A DNA stretch of 64,000 nucleotides from positions 62,001 to 126,000 of the forward strand of contig CAIIXF020000809.1 of NCBI GenBank assembly GCA_903813345.2. Direction: 5' to 3'. Source of the stretch: Owenia fusiformis (taxonomy: Eukaryota > Annelida > Polychaeta > Sabellida > Oweniidae). Positions 21,243 through 32,347 of the stretch are shown piece after piece. The notes below the pieces were generated by a model. It was not told where the DNA came from, searched no databases, and saw only the letters and a list, made by a program, of their open reading frames with translations. Within the stretch, counting starts at the first letter, position 1; every line of letters starts with the position of its first letter. The translations under genes were made by a program, and so were the position numbers.

Positions 21243-21943
21243 TAGGGATGGGACGGTTCGTTTCGGTTCGGTTTTTCGGATCATCAGCCGTCGGTTCGGT
21301 TTTTTCGGTTCGGTTCATTCATTTTAAGGATTTGTATTGATTGACATGATTAGCTGCTTTGTCTCTGACTTCACTGCTGACTGTCACTTTCTTTTAATAC
21401 AACCAATAAAATAACTAATTTATAATCTTCATTTCTTTTGGGAAAACGGGTTTTTGAGATCCAGACGCCATATTTGAATGTATTGTGGGTGCGCACAAAA
21501 TAATACCCTATATCGAACCTGCGCAAATATAAATTTGCGCAAATCTTTGTATCAATTATGCCACGTTATAACAATATTTTATAGATGGAATTTTATTTTA
21601 TAGTATTTCATGAACAATACATATTATTAAGAATACACGACTAAAGAATATAGTACCAGGGACCACATGATTGATTACCGAGGGATACGAATACGCGGAT
21701 ACGAAACGAATCTAGTAAACGAGTGAGCTAGCAACAGACAAGAAAGACAAGGTAGGGACTAGGAATATCAAAAATGTTGCTGTAAAACAGTGTTTTTAAC
21801 TGTTTTATTGATACTTGACCAATGAAATATTAATCCGAAAACGATCCGAAAAGCTGATCCGAAAGTAGGGCCGTGATCCGAAAACCGATCCGAAGGCTAT
21901 GAACCGCGGTTTTTCGGTATTTCGGTTATCCGTCCCACCCCTA
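21243..21943. mobile_element. hAT-type non-autonomous element, 701 bp, 8-bp TSD
   Basis: The ends read TAGGGATGGGACGG and, complementary, TAGGGGTGGGACGG. Both are followed by CGGTTCGG/CCGAAA-rich subterminal repeats. The flanks are identical 8-mers, AAAATAAC, at 21235-21242 and 21944-21951, the size typical of hAT. No transposase is present. It inserted exactly beside the TA-flanked element. Confidence 0.9.
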
Positions 21944-22153
21944 AAAATAACATTTTTCACCACTTCAGTGTTCTCCCAAATTAATGATAATGTTTCAATA
22001 AGTAAATCATTATTGAAGTTGTTTTAGTATTGACAATTTCTTTTATTATTATTTTACACTTGCAATCTGTTAGTGCCCACTGCACAATATGATTTATACA
22101 ACCTTCATGCAATTCAACAGTATTACTCAAGTTTGTATAATTTATTATTTCAG

Positions 22154-22393
22154 GGGACATCTGTCCTCGTGAAGAATTCTGTCGAAATGGTACAGCTGCT
22201 CCTCAACTCTGTCAGGCTGGTTACTACCTCAACAGCACTGGCAATGATGACGTCTCAGACTGTGAACTCTGCACTGTGGGCTTTTGTTGTGCTGGTAGTG
22301 GGAATGATGTTCCTACTGGCCTTTGTTCTGCTGTATATTACTATCCTGGGGGTCAAGATGATGATTCCTCTACTGGGTATAACTGCAAGGAAG
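22154..22393 (+). CDS. GCC2/GCC3-like cysteine-rich exon
   Basis: Acceptor TTATTATTTCAG, phase 1. It encodes GDICPREEFCRNGTAAPQLC, QAGYYLNSTGNDDVSDCELC, TVGFCCAGSGNDVPTGLCSA and YYYPGG...NCKEG, then donor GTAAAT in phase 1. The frame is open. GFCC and AVYYYPGG look like drifted versions of the usual GYYC. Confidence 0.75.
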
Positions 22394-22578
22394 GTAAATG
22401 GCTCTTATGAGGAAACATTAATTTTGTAAACTTTTATGATGATCCAATTTCCAAACTGATTTCAAATGGATTTTCGATTACTGCACATACATTTTGACTT
22501 GTTATTTGTATAAGGTCACTGTTGTTCCACTTGAGTGATCTTCATAATTTCATATATTTATTAACTTGTTATGTTTAG

Positions 22579-22690
22579 GCCACTATTGCCCCACTGGAAG
22601 TGACGCTCCTATCTGATGTCCCTCTGGCTCATACCAGGACAAACTGGGCATGGCATACTGCATGGCATACTACTGGAGTGTCCACAGGGT
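22579..22690 (+). pseudogene. GCC2/GCC3-like exon with premature stop
   Basis: Acceptor ATGTTTAG opens GHYCPTGSDAPI, then TGA at 22614, then CPSGSYQDKLG. Downstream there is a short duplicated ATGGCATACTGC and a frame change before CPQGF-like sequence. No clear donor. Confidence 0.65.
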
Positions 22691-22804
22691 TTATTCAGTG
22701 ATATTACAATGGCACCAATCATACTCTACAATACTTCATATTGCCCCATGGCTGAGTTAGTAAGCGAGTAAGTAGACTGACTGACTTTTTATCGTACCTA
22801 ATTA

Positions 22805-23702
22805 AGGTACGATATTGTCTGGTCAGCTTGACGGGCGGGTGGGCGGGCGGTGTCTCACTTTTCGGCTTGTCTACAGGTTTCCAGCCAAACCATTTGACGG
22901 ATTCATCTGAAATTTTCAGGAATGTTTCTACTTATCAAAGTTAAGAACTGATTAGTTTTTGGGCATTCTGGGTAAATTTTAAGGTGGCCATTTTGGATTT
23001 TCCGTCCTAAAATCTTCACTTTCAAGACTTGTCTACAGGTTTCCAGCCAAACCATTTGACGGATTCATTTGAAATTTACAGGGATGTTTCTACGTATCAA
23101 AGTTAACAACTGATTAGTTTTTGGGCATTCTGGGTAAATTTTAAGGTGGCCATTTTGGATTTTCCGTCCTAAAATCTTCACTTTCAAGACTTGTCTACAG
23201 GTTTCCAGCCAAACCATTTGACGGATTCATCTGAAATTTTCAGGGATGTTTCTACGTATCAAAGTTAAGAACTGATAAGTTTTTTTGGCATTCTGGGTAA
23301 AATTTAAGGTGGCCATTTTGGATTTTCCGTCCTAAAATCTTCACTTTCAAGACTTGTCTACAGGTTTCCAGCCAAACCATTTGACCGATTCATTTGAAAT
23401 TTACAGGGATGTTTCTACATAATCAAAGTTAACAACTGATTAGTTTTTGGGCATTCTGGGTTAATTTTAAGGTGGCCATTTTGGATTTTCCGTCCTAAAA
23501 TCTTCACTTTCAAGACTTGTCTACAGGTTTCCAGCCAAACCATTTGATGGATTCATCTGAAATTTTCAGGGATGTTTCTACGTATCAAAGTTAAGAACTG
23601 ATTCGTTTTTGGGCATTCTGGGTAAATTTTAAGGTGGCCATTTTGGATTTTCCGTCCTAAATTCTTCACTGTCACACTGCTGTGTTTTAGGTACGATATT
23701 GT
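22805..23702. repeat. 162-bp minisatellite (five copies) bracketed by 14-bp direct repeats
   Basis: Units starting GTCTACAGGTTTCCAGCC lie at 22869, 23031, 23193, 23356 and 23519, a period of 162-163 bp. The block is bracketed by identical 14-mers AGGTACGATATTGT at 22805-22818 and 23689-23702. The left copy also forms an 8-bp hairpin TCGTACCT-AATTA-AGGTACGA (22792-22812). This may be a minisatellite-cored non-autonomous element of the HINE type or an insertion with a 14-bp target duplication. It is non-coding. Confidence 0.75.
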
Positions 23703-23727
23703 TCACGTCTGTGCCTTGTTTACAGCA

Positions 23728-23778
23728 GCCCTCAGCTCAGGATTTCATTCTGTGTTTTAATTAACCAAATAGTATCAT
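23728..23778 (+). repeat. SINE tail fragment
   Basis: CTCAGGATTTCATTCTGTGTTTTAATTAACC-type sequence matches the tail of the tRNA-derived repeat at 32156-32275. The head is missing here. Confidence 0.5.
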
Positions 23779-24041
23779 CAGTAAGAACATGCAGTGATTG
23801 TGGTTGTGATTGAGTGGCATCCTTGTTGTCCACTGATTCAGTCATTGATAGGACATGAGCAAAAACAAACCATTGCTTGCTTAGGTATAATTACAATGTC
23901 AATATTTTTTTGTCCCTTTCATCTTATTAAATGTGACATTATATGAAATGAAAATAATAGAGATTTCTTTACAGAATCACTATAAATTAGAAGAATGACA
24001 GTTTTATAGACAGTTACTTTAGTCCTCCTTTTATTTCATAG

Positions 24042-24209
24042 GGTACTACTGTGAAGTAAACGCAACATTTGCAACAGAGAATCCCTGTCCTGTAGGGACA
24101 TTCAACAGCCAAACCCATGTATATGGTATACAGTTCTGTCAGCCATGTACAGGAGGAATTTACTGTGAGACACAAGTGCTGCCTGAGCCTACAGGGCCAT
24201 GTGACCCTG
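24042..24209 (+). CDS. GCC2/GCC3-like cysteine-rich exon
   Basis: Acceptor TTATTTCATAG, phase 1. It encodes GYYCEVNATFATENPCPVGT, FNSQTHVYGIQFCQPCTGG, IYCETQVLPEPTGPCDPG, then donor GTAAGT in phase 1. Open and undamaged. It lies just outside the part of the inverted repeat visible in the window. Confidence 0.8.
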
Positions 24210-24470
24210 GTAAGTGATCCTTTACCCCTTGTTAACCTTTAACCTACAATTGAAACTTCTCTATTATATCTTCCCCAGGTGTATTCTACATACCAGGTAT
24301 TTTCAGTATTGTAGTCATAAAACAGCTTTTTGCATGAAAAGCAATCTGTTTTTGTTCTTCTTTATTAAGTAGAAACCATCATCAGGGCCTCATCAACCCC
24401 TTCGTAAATATGAGAGGATATTAAAGATAAATGGATAATTTGAATTGTAAACATGTATTTTACAATACAG

Positions 24471-24704
24471 GTTACTTCTGTGCATTTGGATCAGATAGTA
24501 CCATACCCTTCCTGGGAGCAAGTGCTGATGAGTGTCCCATGTGTCATTATTGCCCCCAACAGTTCTCTGCCCCACTAGCTTGTCCCCCAGGAACATAAAA
24601 CTGTGCAACTAGGAGGACATCTATAGGAAACTGTCAGAACTGCACTGGTGGGAATTACTGTCCCAAATGGAATATGACTGCAGTGGGTTCACCCTGGGAT
24701 GCTG
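24471..24704 (+). pseudogene. GCC2/GCC3-like exon with in-frame TAA shared by both arms
   Basis: Acceptor TTTTACAATACAG. It encodes GYFCAFGSDSTIPFLGASAD, ECPMCHYCPQQFSAPLACPPGT, then TAA at 24596-24598, then NCATRRTS and NCTGGNYCPKWNMTAVG to donor GTATGT, phase 1. The same TAA is in the right-arm copy, so the stop predates their separation. Confidence 0.75.
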
Positions 24705-24930
24705 GTATGTAGCTTGATGCAGTATGATAGGGGATAGGCTGATTTCAATCAAAACTTTCTCTGTTCATTTTCATGACTTGGGTTTTACAAAAAGAACATA
24801 CTGTCAGTTACTGCACTTGCCATTAGGAAAACACCCAACATTAGATATTAGACTGATTCATTGTGATTCATTAATGGTACTGTTCAAACATATCATTTTA
24901 ATTTCATTTTATTTTACTTTGTACTTACAG

Positions 24931-25179
24931 TTAACTGCAGTGCCAGTTTCTACTGCCCCCAAGGTGAGATCACTGAGAACCCTCAGCCATGCCCCATAGG
25001 CTACTACTGTCCTGAGGGCACATATGACTCATTCATCTACGACAGTGACGGATACCAAGGCAACATTGGTCAGAGTGAGTGAAAGTTATGTCCTGCAGGT
25101 TACTATTGTGATAACAGTTATGGTGCTGTGGTGATTAATGAAACAGTGACATGTCCAGCTGGATACCACTGTTCCCCTG
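24931..25179 (+). pseudogene. GCC2/GCC3-like exon with in-frame TGA at a cysteine position, shared by both arms
   Basis: Acceptor GTACTTACAG. It encodes VNCSASFYCPQGEITENPQP, CPIGYYCPEGTYDSFIYDSD, then SE-TGA-KLCPAGYYCD, and CPAGYHCSPG to donor GTGAGT, phase 1. The TGA (25080-25082) stands where sister modules have the first Cys of CxxC. The right arm has the same TGA. Confidence 0.75.
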
Positions 25180-25831
25180 GTGAGTGAGAACTTAGCTTGC
25201 ATAATCAAGTCTCAACTAAATAATTGTTAAAATAGCATTTCTATTAGAGAGGTTTCGCACGTTTTTACTTAATTCACCAGATTTAGGCATAGCAGTTCGA
25301 TCGGAATGAGATTGGGTTGCAGATGCGTTTTAGCTAATATCCTTTATGTGAAACCTCCCCGATAATTTAAGAATTTTACTTATTTTTAAAATAATTGATG
25401 ATTCAAACCTTTATATTACATAAGGTGTCAAGCTACTGTCATTTTATGATGAAAAACTAAAAAATATTCTTTACATTTTAATCTTCATGAGTAAAAAGCA
25501 TGCCATACTTCTAATCAAAACACAAAGAAGCAAAAATTACTATGCACCACCTATATCTACCTATATCTACATATCGTCCTATTATTTCCACATTGTTACA
25601 ATTGCATTTTCGCTGATATTGAGAAATCAGAGGTTGAAATATAGGTCTTCATAACTTTTGAGTTGTAATTTTTGAAACCTATTTTTGGTATAGGTAATCA
25701 TGTGTATATGTAGGCCTTGCAGAGCAAAAATCACTGATTAACATTTAAAACACATCTTTTTTTGGTTTCTTGTTTTTGAAATATCAAAATAACCCTGTAA
25801 ACTGAATTTTTATTCCCTTCCATTTTGTTAT
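25180..25831. other. Intron sequence, nothing recognised
   Basis: AT-rich sequence conserved in the right arm (about 62660-63240). No exon or mobile element is seen. Confidence 0.5.
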
Positions 25832-26989
25832 TATCCCATCGAACGAAGTTCGGGCAATAATTCAAATACCGGTTGATGGATTTCATTCAAATTTTATAGG
25901 CTTATGCCTTATGGGTGTAGGACCTCTGCTCGAGAAGGAATTTTCAATATGGCCAATAAATTTAAAATGGCGGCCATTTTTCGGAAAAAATATAATCATT
26001 GATTACTCAAATACCATTGAATGGATTTGGATCAATTTTTTTGCTTTTGCCTGGGTACAAAGGAGTCTTGCTAAAGAAGACATTTTCAAGATGGCCACCA
26101 TATTTCAAAATGGTGGCCATTTTTCGTAAAAAAGTTATCTTTCATAACTCCAATACCATTAAATGGATTTGGTGAAAATTTTACATGCTGATGCCTAGGG
26201 AGATAGGAGCTCTGTTCGAGAAGGGATTTTCAAGATGGCAGTTAAATTTCAAAATGGCCACCATTTTTCATTAAAGAATGAAACTTTTGAATGTTATCTT
26301 TGATAACTCCAATACCAGTCGATGGATTTGGATCAAATTCTATATGCTGATGCCTAGATACAAAGAAGTTCTGCTCAAGAAGACATTTTTAAGATGGCCA
26401 CTGAATTTCAAAATGGCCGCCATTTTTTGTAAAAAAACATAATCATTGATAACTCAAATACCAGTGAATGGATTTGGTTCCAATTTTATATCCTGATGTT
26501 TAGGGAAATAGGAGATCTGCTTCAGAAGAAATTTCAAATGCATCAGGTGAATTTCAAAATGGCTGCCATTTTTCATAAAAAAGGTTATCTTTGATAACTC
26601 AAATACCATTAGGCGGATTTACTTCAAATTTTATATACTGATGCCTAGAGATAAAGGAGATAGAAGAAATTTTCAAGGTGGCTGCTATTTATCGAAATCT
26701 CTGCCATTTTTCATTAAACATGTAATCCTTGATAACTCAAGCACAAGTTAAGGATTTGGATTAAATTGTATATGATGATGCCTTGGGACATAGGAGCTCT
26801 GCTAAAGAAGAAAACTAAAGATGACAGCTGAATTTCAAAATTGCAACCATGTTTCATAAAAACACAATCTTAGATAATTCAAATACCAGTGGATTGATTT
26901 GGCTCAAATTTTATATGCTGGCCGCTATTTACCAAAACATGTTTTGTTCTGTAGGATTTGCTACTCCGTGGAGTTGCTGTTTTTCTAGT
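25832..26989 (+). mobile_element. HINE insertion present only in the left arm (1,158 bp)
   Basis: It starts TATCCCATCGAACGAAGTTCG (with hairpin CGAAC-GAA-GTTCG) and ends TTTTTCTAGT. The right arm has the uninterrupted site GTTATTGTATATTTAT (complement, around 62658/62659). The element therefore lies exactly between T and T with no longer target duplication. Its core is a degenerate ~145-bp tandem repeat with AATACCAGTGAATGGATTTGG and AATGGCCGCCATTTTTC words. No protein. Confidence 0.85.
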
Positions 26990-27104
26990 TGTATATTTAT
27001 ATCGTATATTAACCATTATTCTGCCCATCTAATTATAATGAAAATGACTCGTGTTCCATCTTGACTGATAAGGTACTGGATGTTAATTATGTGAAAAATA
27101 TCAT

Positions 27105-28231
27105 TATCCCATTGAACGAAGTTTGGAGGGATATAGGGAACGCGTCTGTCCATCCGTCCGTACGTACGTCTGTCCGTCCATCCCTTTGTCCGGGCAATAA
27201 CTCATATACTGTTGACCCGATTTTGTTCATATTTTGTACACATATACCCTATGGGGATAGAAGTTCTGCTCGAAAGCCAATTTTCAAAATGGGCGCTCAT
27301 AAAAAATGGCAGCCATTTTAGTGCTGATTTTACATTAATTTATGTTCAATATGAAAAATTGTAATAGCAATAATGTTTTAAATGTAAAAAAATTATAAAA
27401 GACATTAATAAAGCTAGAAATGTAGATATTAAAGAAGCACATGGCACCCATCTTGAAAAATGGCGGCCTTTACTCGTTATTTTACGAATTTTGCTGTAAC
27501 TCAAAAAGTGGTGGAGTGATTTTGTTCATATTTGGTATGTGAATACTATAAGCATGGCACACTGTTTAGTGACCCTTTTGGTAGAAGGTGGCCATTTTGA
27601 AAAATGAAAAATGGCTGCCATTTTAACATGTTTTACTATAACTCGAAAAGTAGTGGAGCGATTTTGTTCATATTTGTTATTATGTGAATACTATAAGCAT
27701 GGCACACAGTCTAATGACACTTTTGGTAGAAGGTGGCCATTTTGAAAAATGGCTGCCATTTTAACACATTCAATACTATAACTCGAAAAGTAGTGAAGCG
27801 ATTTTGTTCATTATAGGTATGTGAATACTATAATCATGGCACACTGTCTAATGACACTTTTGTTAGAAGGTGGCCATTTTAACATATTTTACTATAACTC
27901 GAAAAGTATTGGAGCAATTTTGTTCATATTTGGAATGTGAATACTGTAAGCATGGCACACTGTCTAATGACACTTTTGGTAGAAGGCAGCCATTTTGAAA
28001 AATGGCCACCATTTTAACTTATTTTACTATAATTCGAAAATTAGTGGAGCAATTTTGTTCATATTTGGTATGTGAGTACTATAAACATGGCAGACTGTCT
28101 AATGTCACTTTTGATAGAAGGTGGCCATTTTGAAAAATGGCTGCCATTTTTGCTATATACTTTGTTAGTAGATATGCCAGCCATGGCTGTTTGATGGGAT
28201 TTGCTACGCTTTGGCGTTGCTGTTGTCTAGT
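27105..28231 (+). mobile_element. HINE insertion present in both arms (1,127 bp)
   Basis: It starts TATCCCATTGAACGAAG and has a GTCCGTCC stretch. It then carries about five ~135-bp units (ACTATAAGCATGGCACACTG, AATGGCTGCCATTTTAACA, CTCGAAAAGTAGTGGAGCG) and ends GATGGGATTTGCTACGC followed by TGTTGTCTAGT. Its counterpart is 61420-62545. It predates the duplication or allele split. Confidence 0.8.
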
Positions 28232-28904
28232 TTCTCATTGATTTTGAAAATGATAGGGTCTAGTTTTTCAGCATCTGCGAATTTTTGCCATTTATACCCC
28301 CCTGGCTACTTTTATGAAGGGGTACTATGATAATCATCAATAATTTCTGTTATATACCTTCAATCGCATTCATATTTTGTTGCTGTAACAAATTTGATCA
28401 TTGTCAAGTGGCTGCCGTAACAACACAATTTAAGTGTGAAAAATTGTAAATATTTTTGATAAATCTACCAGATCTTAAAAAGGTACATGACAAAGGTAAA
28501 AAGGCTATAACAGGATAATTGATTAAATTCACAGAATGAACATTTTTTGTTACAAATAATGTCATATCTACTTTATATTGTTTGTACTGCAGGCATGATG
28601 TCATGATTTATGATCTCCTTTGTTAATTACCTACAAAGTATAATAGTAGGAGATCCTCCCATTATTTCCACATTGTTATTACTATTTGTTATAACTATTA
28701 GTCACATGATCAAAATTTTGTGCCTGATTGGCTATGACAAGGTGGCATTAAATTTTTTTCCTCATTTTGTACTTATAACAATGTGGCACTGGATTTCTCC
28801 AAAAGAAGATGAGATCCATTAAAATGGACCTCAGAAATGAATTCCTCGTGAAAAATTGGGAAAGATTGTATACTTATCTCAAAACCTGTAACAAGTGAGT
28901 TATA

Positions 28905-29697
28905 CACTGCCCCCAGGATTCCGTGTTTGCAGAGCGCGGACGGAATTTGCCTCTGCCCGCGGAATTGCAGAATCAACTATTTTGGTCAATTTCCGCGGAA
29001 TTTTCCGCAGAATCCATATATTTTCCAAAAGTTTAAAAAGTCAGTCTTACCTGTAACAATTTGACACGTTTTCAGTCTAATCCCTTGCAGAAATAACCCA
29101 AATTATGCGAAGTGAAAATTCTAAACGCCATCGTTTGATTTCTGCCGTTAGATGGCAGCATGTATGTAGTGACTGAGACTGACTACCTGACTATCACGAT
29201 ATTTTCCCGTTTACTGGTTCGAAAACCATTAGTTTTTCTTTCGGTTCTCGTCAGAAAGTTAAACAAAGACATAAATTAATAACAGTTATTTATATTATTA
29301 AGTTATTGATCGAAAACTTCGAACTCCAATGAGATATTACACTTAAAACCTGATTTACATATATCGTGATTCCAATTATGCGCCCGATCCTCCGTGTTTG
29401 AAGTTTCGAAAAATGTGAAATTTGATTAATTACAGCATTTTCATGGAAATGGAACTTTCAGTGGTCAAATTTGTTTGTGGCAGGGTTTAACATGTAGGAA
29501 TATGATTATCAAATCATGTTTTTAGAATATATGATACTGTTCTTGTTAAACCAATCTTGATTTTTTTTATAATAACCGCAAAAAAATGCCGCGAATATCC
29601 GCGGAATTTCTGCAGAATTAGCCCTTTCTTCTCGCAGAATTCACTAATTTCACTTGCAGAATTGAGCATTTTAACTTGCAGAAAACTGGGGGGAGTG
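28905..29697. mobile_element. 793-bp TIR element with 6-bp TSD, left arm only
   Basis: The ends are CACTGCCCCCAG and, complementary, CACTCCCCCCAG. The flanks are GTTATA at 28899-28904 and 29698-29703. The right arm has a single GTTATA in an intact site (about 60745). Subterminal regions are dense in GCAGAATT and CCGCGGAATT. There is no transposase. The superfamily is not assigned: CACTG starts recall CMC/Chapaev, but a 6-bp TSD does not fit that cleanly. Confidence 0.9.
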
Positions 29698-29739
29698 GTT
29701 ATAACAATGTTGAAATAATGGGACGATATATATATGACA

Positions 29740-30001
29740 AGACCTCAACCAACCCATCATGTATTTTAAGTATGAAAAAATCTGACAAATGGCCCTGTCC
29801 TTTTGGCACATTTGGAAATGACACAGGATACAACAATACAGCTGTAGCTCCACCTGTACCCTATGTCTCGGGGGAATGTACTGTGGAATTGTAAGGCAGA
29901 CATGGTCTTCAGGATGTTGCTAGGCTGGATATTTCTCCCATCGTTAGTCAGAGATCGCTTCACCTTAAACAAAACCACTGATGCTAACATTTGTCTAGAA
30001 G
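29740..30001 (+). pseudogene. Frameshifted GCC2/GCC3-like exon
   Basis: Reads PCPFGTFGNDTGYNNTA, then (frame +1) CTLCLGGMYCGIVRQTWSSG, CC, TAG (29921), AGYFS, then (another frame) LPSLVRDRFTLNKTTDANIC, ending at donor GTAAAA in phase 1. Both frame changes are shared with the right arm. The TAG is private: the right arm has CAG in GYCQAGYF. The exon start is not certain. Confidence 0.65.
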
Positions 30002-30942
30002 GTAAAAATGATCGAAATAAATTCTAAAAAATGTAGATATTGATTCTTGAATTCTATCATTACTGGATGAGATGTGAATTTGAAATGTATTGGGTAAAGG
30101 TCAGATTTGGTTCAGGGTGAAAGTTCATCACCAATGAGCAAACATGGTCTTCACAAAAACTGAACCAATTAACCCATTCTGGATTTTGGCAATCTGCAAT
30201 CTACCAGTTTGACAGGAACAACTGGTTTATTATGAGTGATACCCTGAATGAAACATCAACCACTTTACTTGGCATTAAAAGTACCTTTGCTTGACACTTT
30301 TGTTAAATGTAATAACCTATGTCCACTACTGGATGATATATTTGTTAAATGATTGGTCCATGGAAAGAGTAAAAAACATGCCTTATATATTGATAACTCC
30401 TTACATTAAGGCTCTTAGGGTTTGGAAGGCACAGAGAGTCCTAGTCCCTGAAGTAGAAGGGTATTAGTTGTGCAATGACATCATACTCCCAATTAGTGTT
30501 TTGTTCCTAAAACTTTAAGTTGGGGTTGGTAGTGAGACCCATGACTTCAGTAATAGCAGATTTATTATTATTTCCTCAAGTCTACTCAGGTTTTCTTGTT
30601 TTCATCACAGAATAGGTCAATCAATTTAACTCAGTTACAACATTTATAACATTTTTTTACTGTAAATGGGTCTGTGATTGATCATGTGTAAAATTTTATA
30701 TTAAAATGAACAAGTGCTTTTAGATCATAAAAATGAAACAAGTTTAACCATAAAATCTTCGTAAATATTTCCATAAAATGGTTAACTCTAATATTGAGGT
30801 TTTATATTCCATATACATGTGTACCTTATACATGTGGACACTGGACGTCAAATTTCAAGTCAGAAATTGATGCAAAATTGATCCGATGTGTATGTTTGGT
30901 AATTCTGCAAGATGTCTTACTTCTGAATATTTTTTCTCCAAG
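30002..30942. other. Intron, nothing recognised
   Basis: Well conserved with the right arm (59509-60448). No repeat or exon is recognised. Confidence 0.5.
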
Positions 30943-31223
30943 CTATTACTGTGTACTCAAATCATCAACAGCTACACCCACTGACAACACAACAGGTGTA
31001 GAATTCCCCTGGAGCATTACTGTCCTGAGGGATCCTCAAGTCCCACTCCCTCTCCCCCAGGCTACTTCCTTGATGCAACTCAACAAGATGAACCAAGAGA
31101 TTGTAAACTATGTACTGGAGGCATGTATTCTACTGGAATGGGGGATGAGACACCTGCTGCAAATTGTGACAATGGCTACTATTGTCCAGGGGGCCAGAAT
31201 AATTCTGCTCCATATGAACTCAG
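30943..31223 (+). pseudogene. GCC2/GCC3-like exon with private 1-bp deletion
   Basis: After acceptor TTTTTCTCCAAG it reads YYCVLKSSTATPTDNTTGVE. One base is then missing relative to the right arm (GAATTCCCC versus GAATGTCCCC), which shifts the frame. The remaining modules (HYCPEGSSSP, DCKLCTGGMYSTGMGDETPA, GYYCPGGQNN) survive in the second frame. Donor GTGAGT. Confidence 0.8.
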
Positions 31224-31589
31224 GTGAGTGAAGAAATATCCTTAATTTCTTCCCTTTTTTCACAAAATATCCACCAACATATATTGTTCCTTAAAAATAT
31301 AAAGGGGGCGCAAAGTATGACACAGGACAATGAAAAAACCCAGTGTCTCTAACTGATTTTCTTTTGAAATTGATTCTTGAAGACAAACTGTTGTTATGTT
31401 TCTTCCAAGCACAATTTAACACTAATTTTAGTCACGTGCTTTGTTATACATACTGTACTGTACTTGATTTTGAATTTTAATCCTACATGTATTTACTCTC
31501 AATTCTACTTCTGTACTTTGTCTTGTAAAATAATGTGTATCTTCATTTAAATATGAGTGGTAAAATACAATACACAGCTGTAATTCCAG

Positions 31590-31742
31590 ATTTCCAATTG
31601 GCCACTACTATCCCTCAAGCACTGAGGCCCCAATACATTGTGAGAATGGGACTTACCAGGATCAGTAGACCCAACGGACATGCCCAGCTGGCTATTTAGC
31701 AATGAATTCCTTGCCCTATTGGAACATTCAACAACCGCACGG
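31590..31742 (+). pseudogene. GCC2/GCC3-like exon with private TAG and shared frameshift
   Basis: PIGHYYPSSTEAPIHCENGT, YQDQ, then TAG at 31666-31668 where the right arm has GAG, then TQRTCPAGYL. CPIGTFNNRTG follows in another frame. That frame change is shared with the right arm. Donor GTAAGC. Confidence 0.75.
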
Positions 31743-31991
31743 GTAAGCGTTTTGAATATGTCAAAATGTTTCTAGTATCTTAATGATCTTCCAGATTAGC
31801 TTGTCACACAAGATTTCTATTGAGTATTTTGTCTCTAGTAATTGTATTACATGAATATTTAGGCTGCAATTGGAAATACTTAACCGGGCCATTCATTCAT
31901 TTTCTGCTATTGGGAGATTCTGATATTACTGATATTTATCTCGTATTTCCAGATTTTAGATCCAGTTTACTAAATTCTGTTTGCCTTGTAG

Positions 31992-32122
31992 GACTCTCTG
32001 ATAACAGCCAATATAGTCCCTGTCCAGGTGGCTTTTACTGCCCTACCCTTGGTATGGTCACTCCAGCACTGCTGCAGTCTACTTCTGTAAGAACCTAGCT
32101 GAGACTGCCTCACCAAATCAAG
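31992..32122 (+). pseudogene. Frameshifted GCC2/GCC3-like exon
   Basis: GLSDNSQYSPCPGGFYCPTL, GMVTPAL, then in another frame VYFCKNLAETASPNQ, to donor GTATGC. The right arm lacks 3 bp near the break but is shifted as well. Confidence 0.75.
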
Positions 32123-32155
32123 GTATGCATTAGCATTGATTTTAAGTTTGAGTTT

Positions 32156-32275
32156 TTTGTTGACGCCCGGAAAGTGAGGTGTCATGGGTTCAATCCCCAC
32201 TAGGGAGGACTGAATTTTTCACATCGGCCCTTAGTGCAGTATTTAATTCTGTGTTTTAATTAGCCAATATAGTAA
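32156..32275 (+). repeat. tRNA-derived SINE fragment
   Basis: A B-box-like GGGTTCAATCC (about 32186) is followed by a conserved tail ending CTGTGTTTTAATTAGCC. The tail recurs at 23728 and, inverted, at 58178-58299. The A box is missing, so the copy is 5' truncated. Confidence 0.55.
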
Positions 32276-32347
32276 TATGAATTAAAGAAATATGTTTTAC
32301 TTAATGAATCCATTTTTCATGTTAATTTTGACACATGTCATCTACAG

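Noticed and set aside
25080-25082. Selenocysteine reading of the TGA at a cysteine position, conserved in both arms
   Set aside because: It is tempting because sister modules have Cys there. However, the same exons also carry TAA and TAG stops and frameshifts, and I see no SECIS-like structure. Shared pseudogene decay explains it.
25057-25103. A 24-base mini-intron (GTGAGTGAAAG...TCCTGCAG) that would remove the TGA in frame
   Set aside because: The borders look right, but 24 bases is too short for spliceosomal splicing in animals, and removal would delete the CxxC half of a module.
27541-28150. Regular repeats with spacing that could suggest a CRISPR-like array
   Set aside because: The units are ~135 bp tandem copies without unique spacers, in a eukaryotic non-autonomous transposon.
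28262-28330. Possible extra cysteine-module exon (CHLYPPGYFYEG after TTTTTCAG)
   Set aside because: It has one cysteine, an early stop and no donor. It is conserved in the right arm only to the same degree as the surrounding intron.
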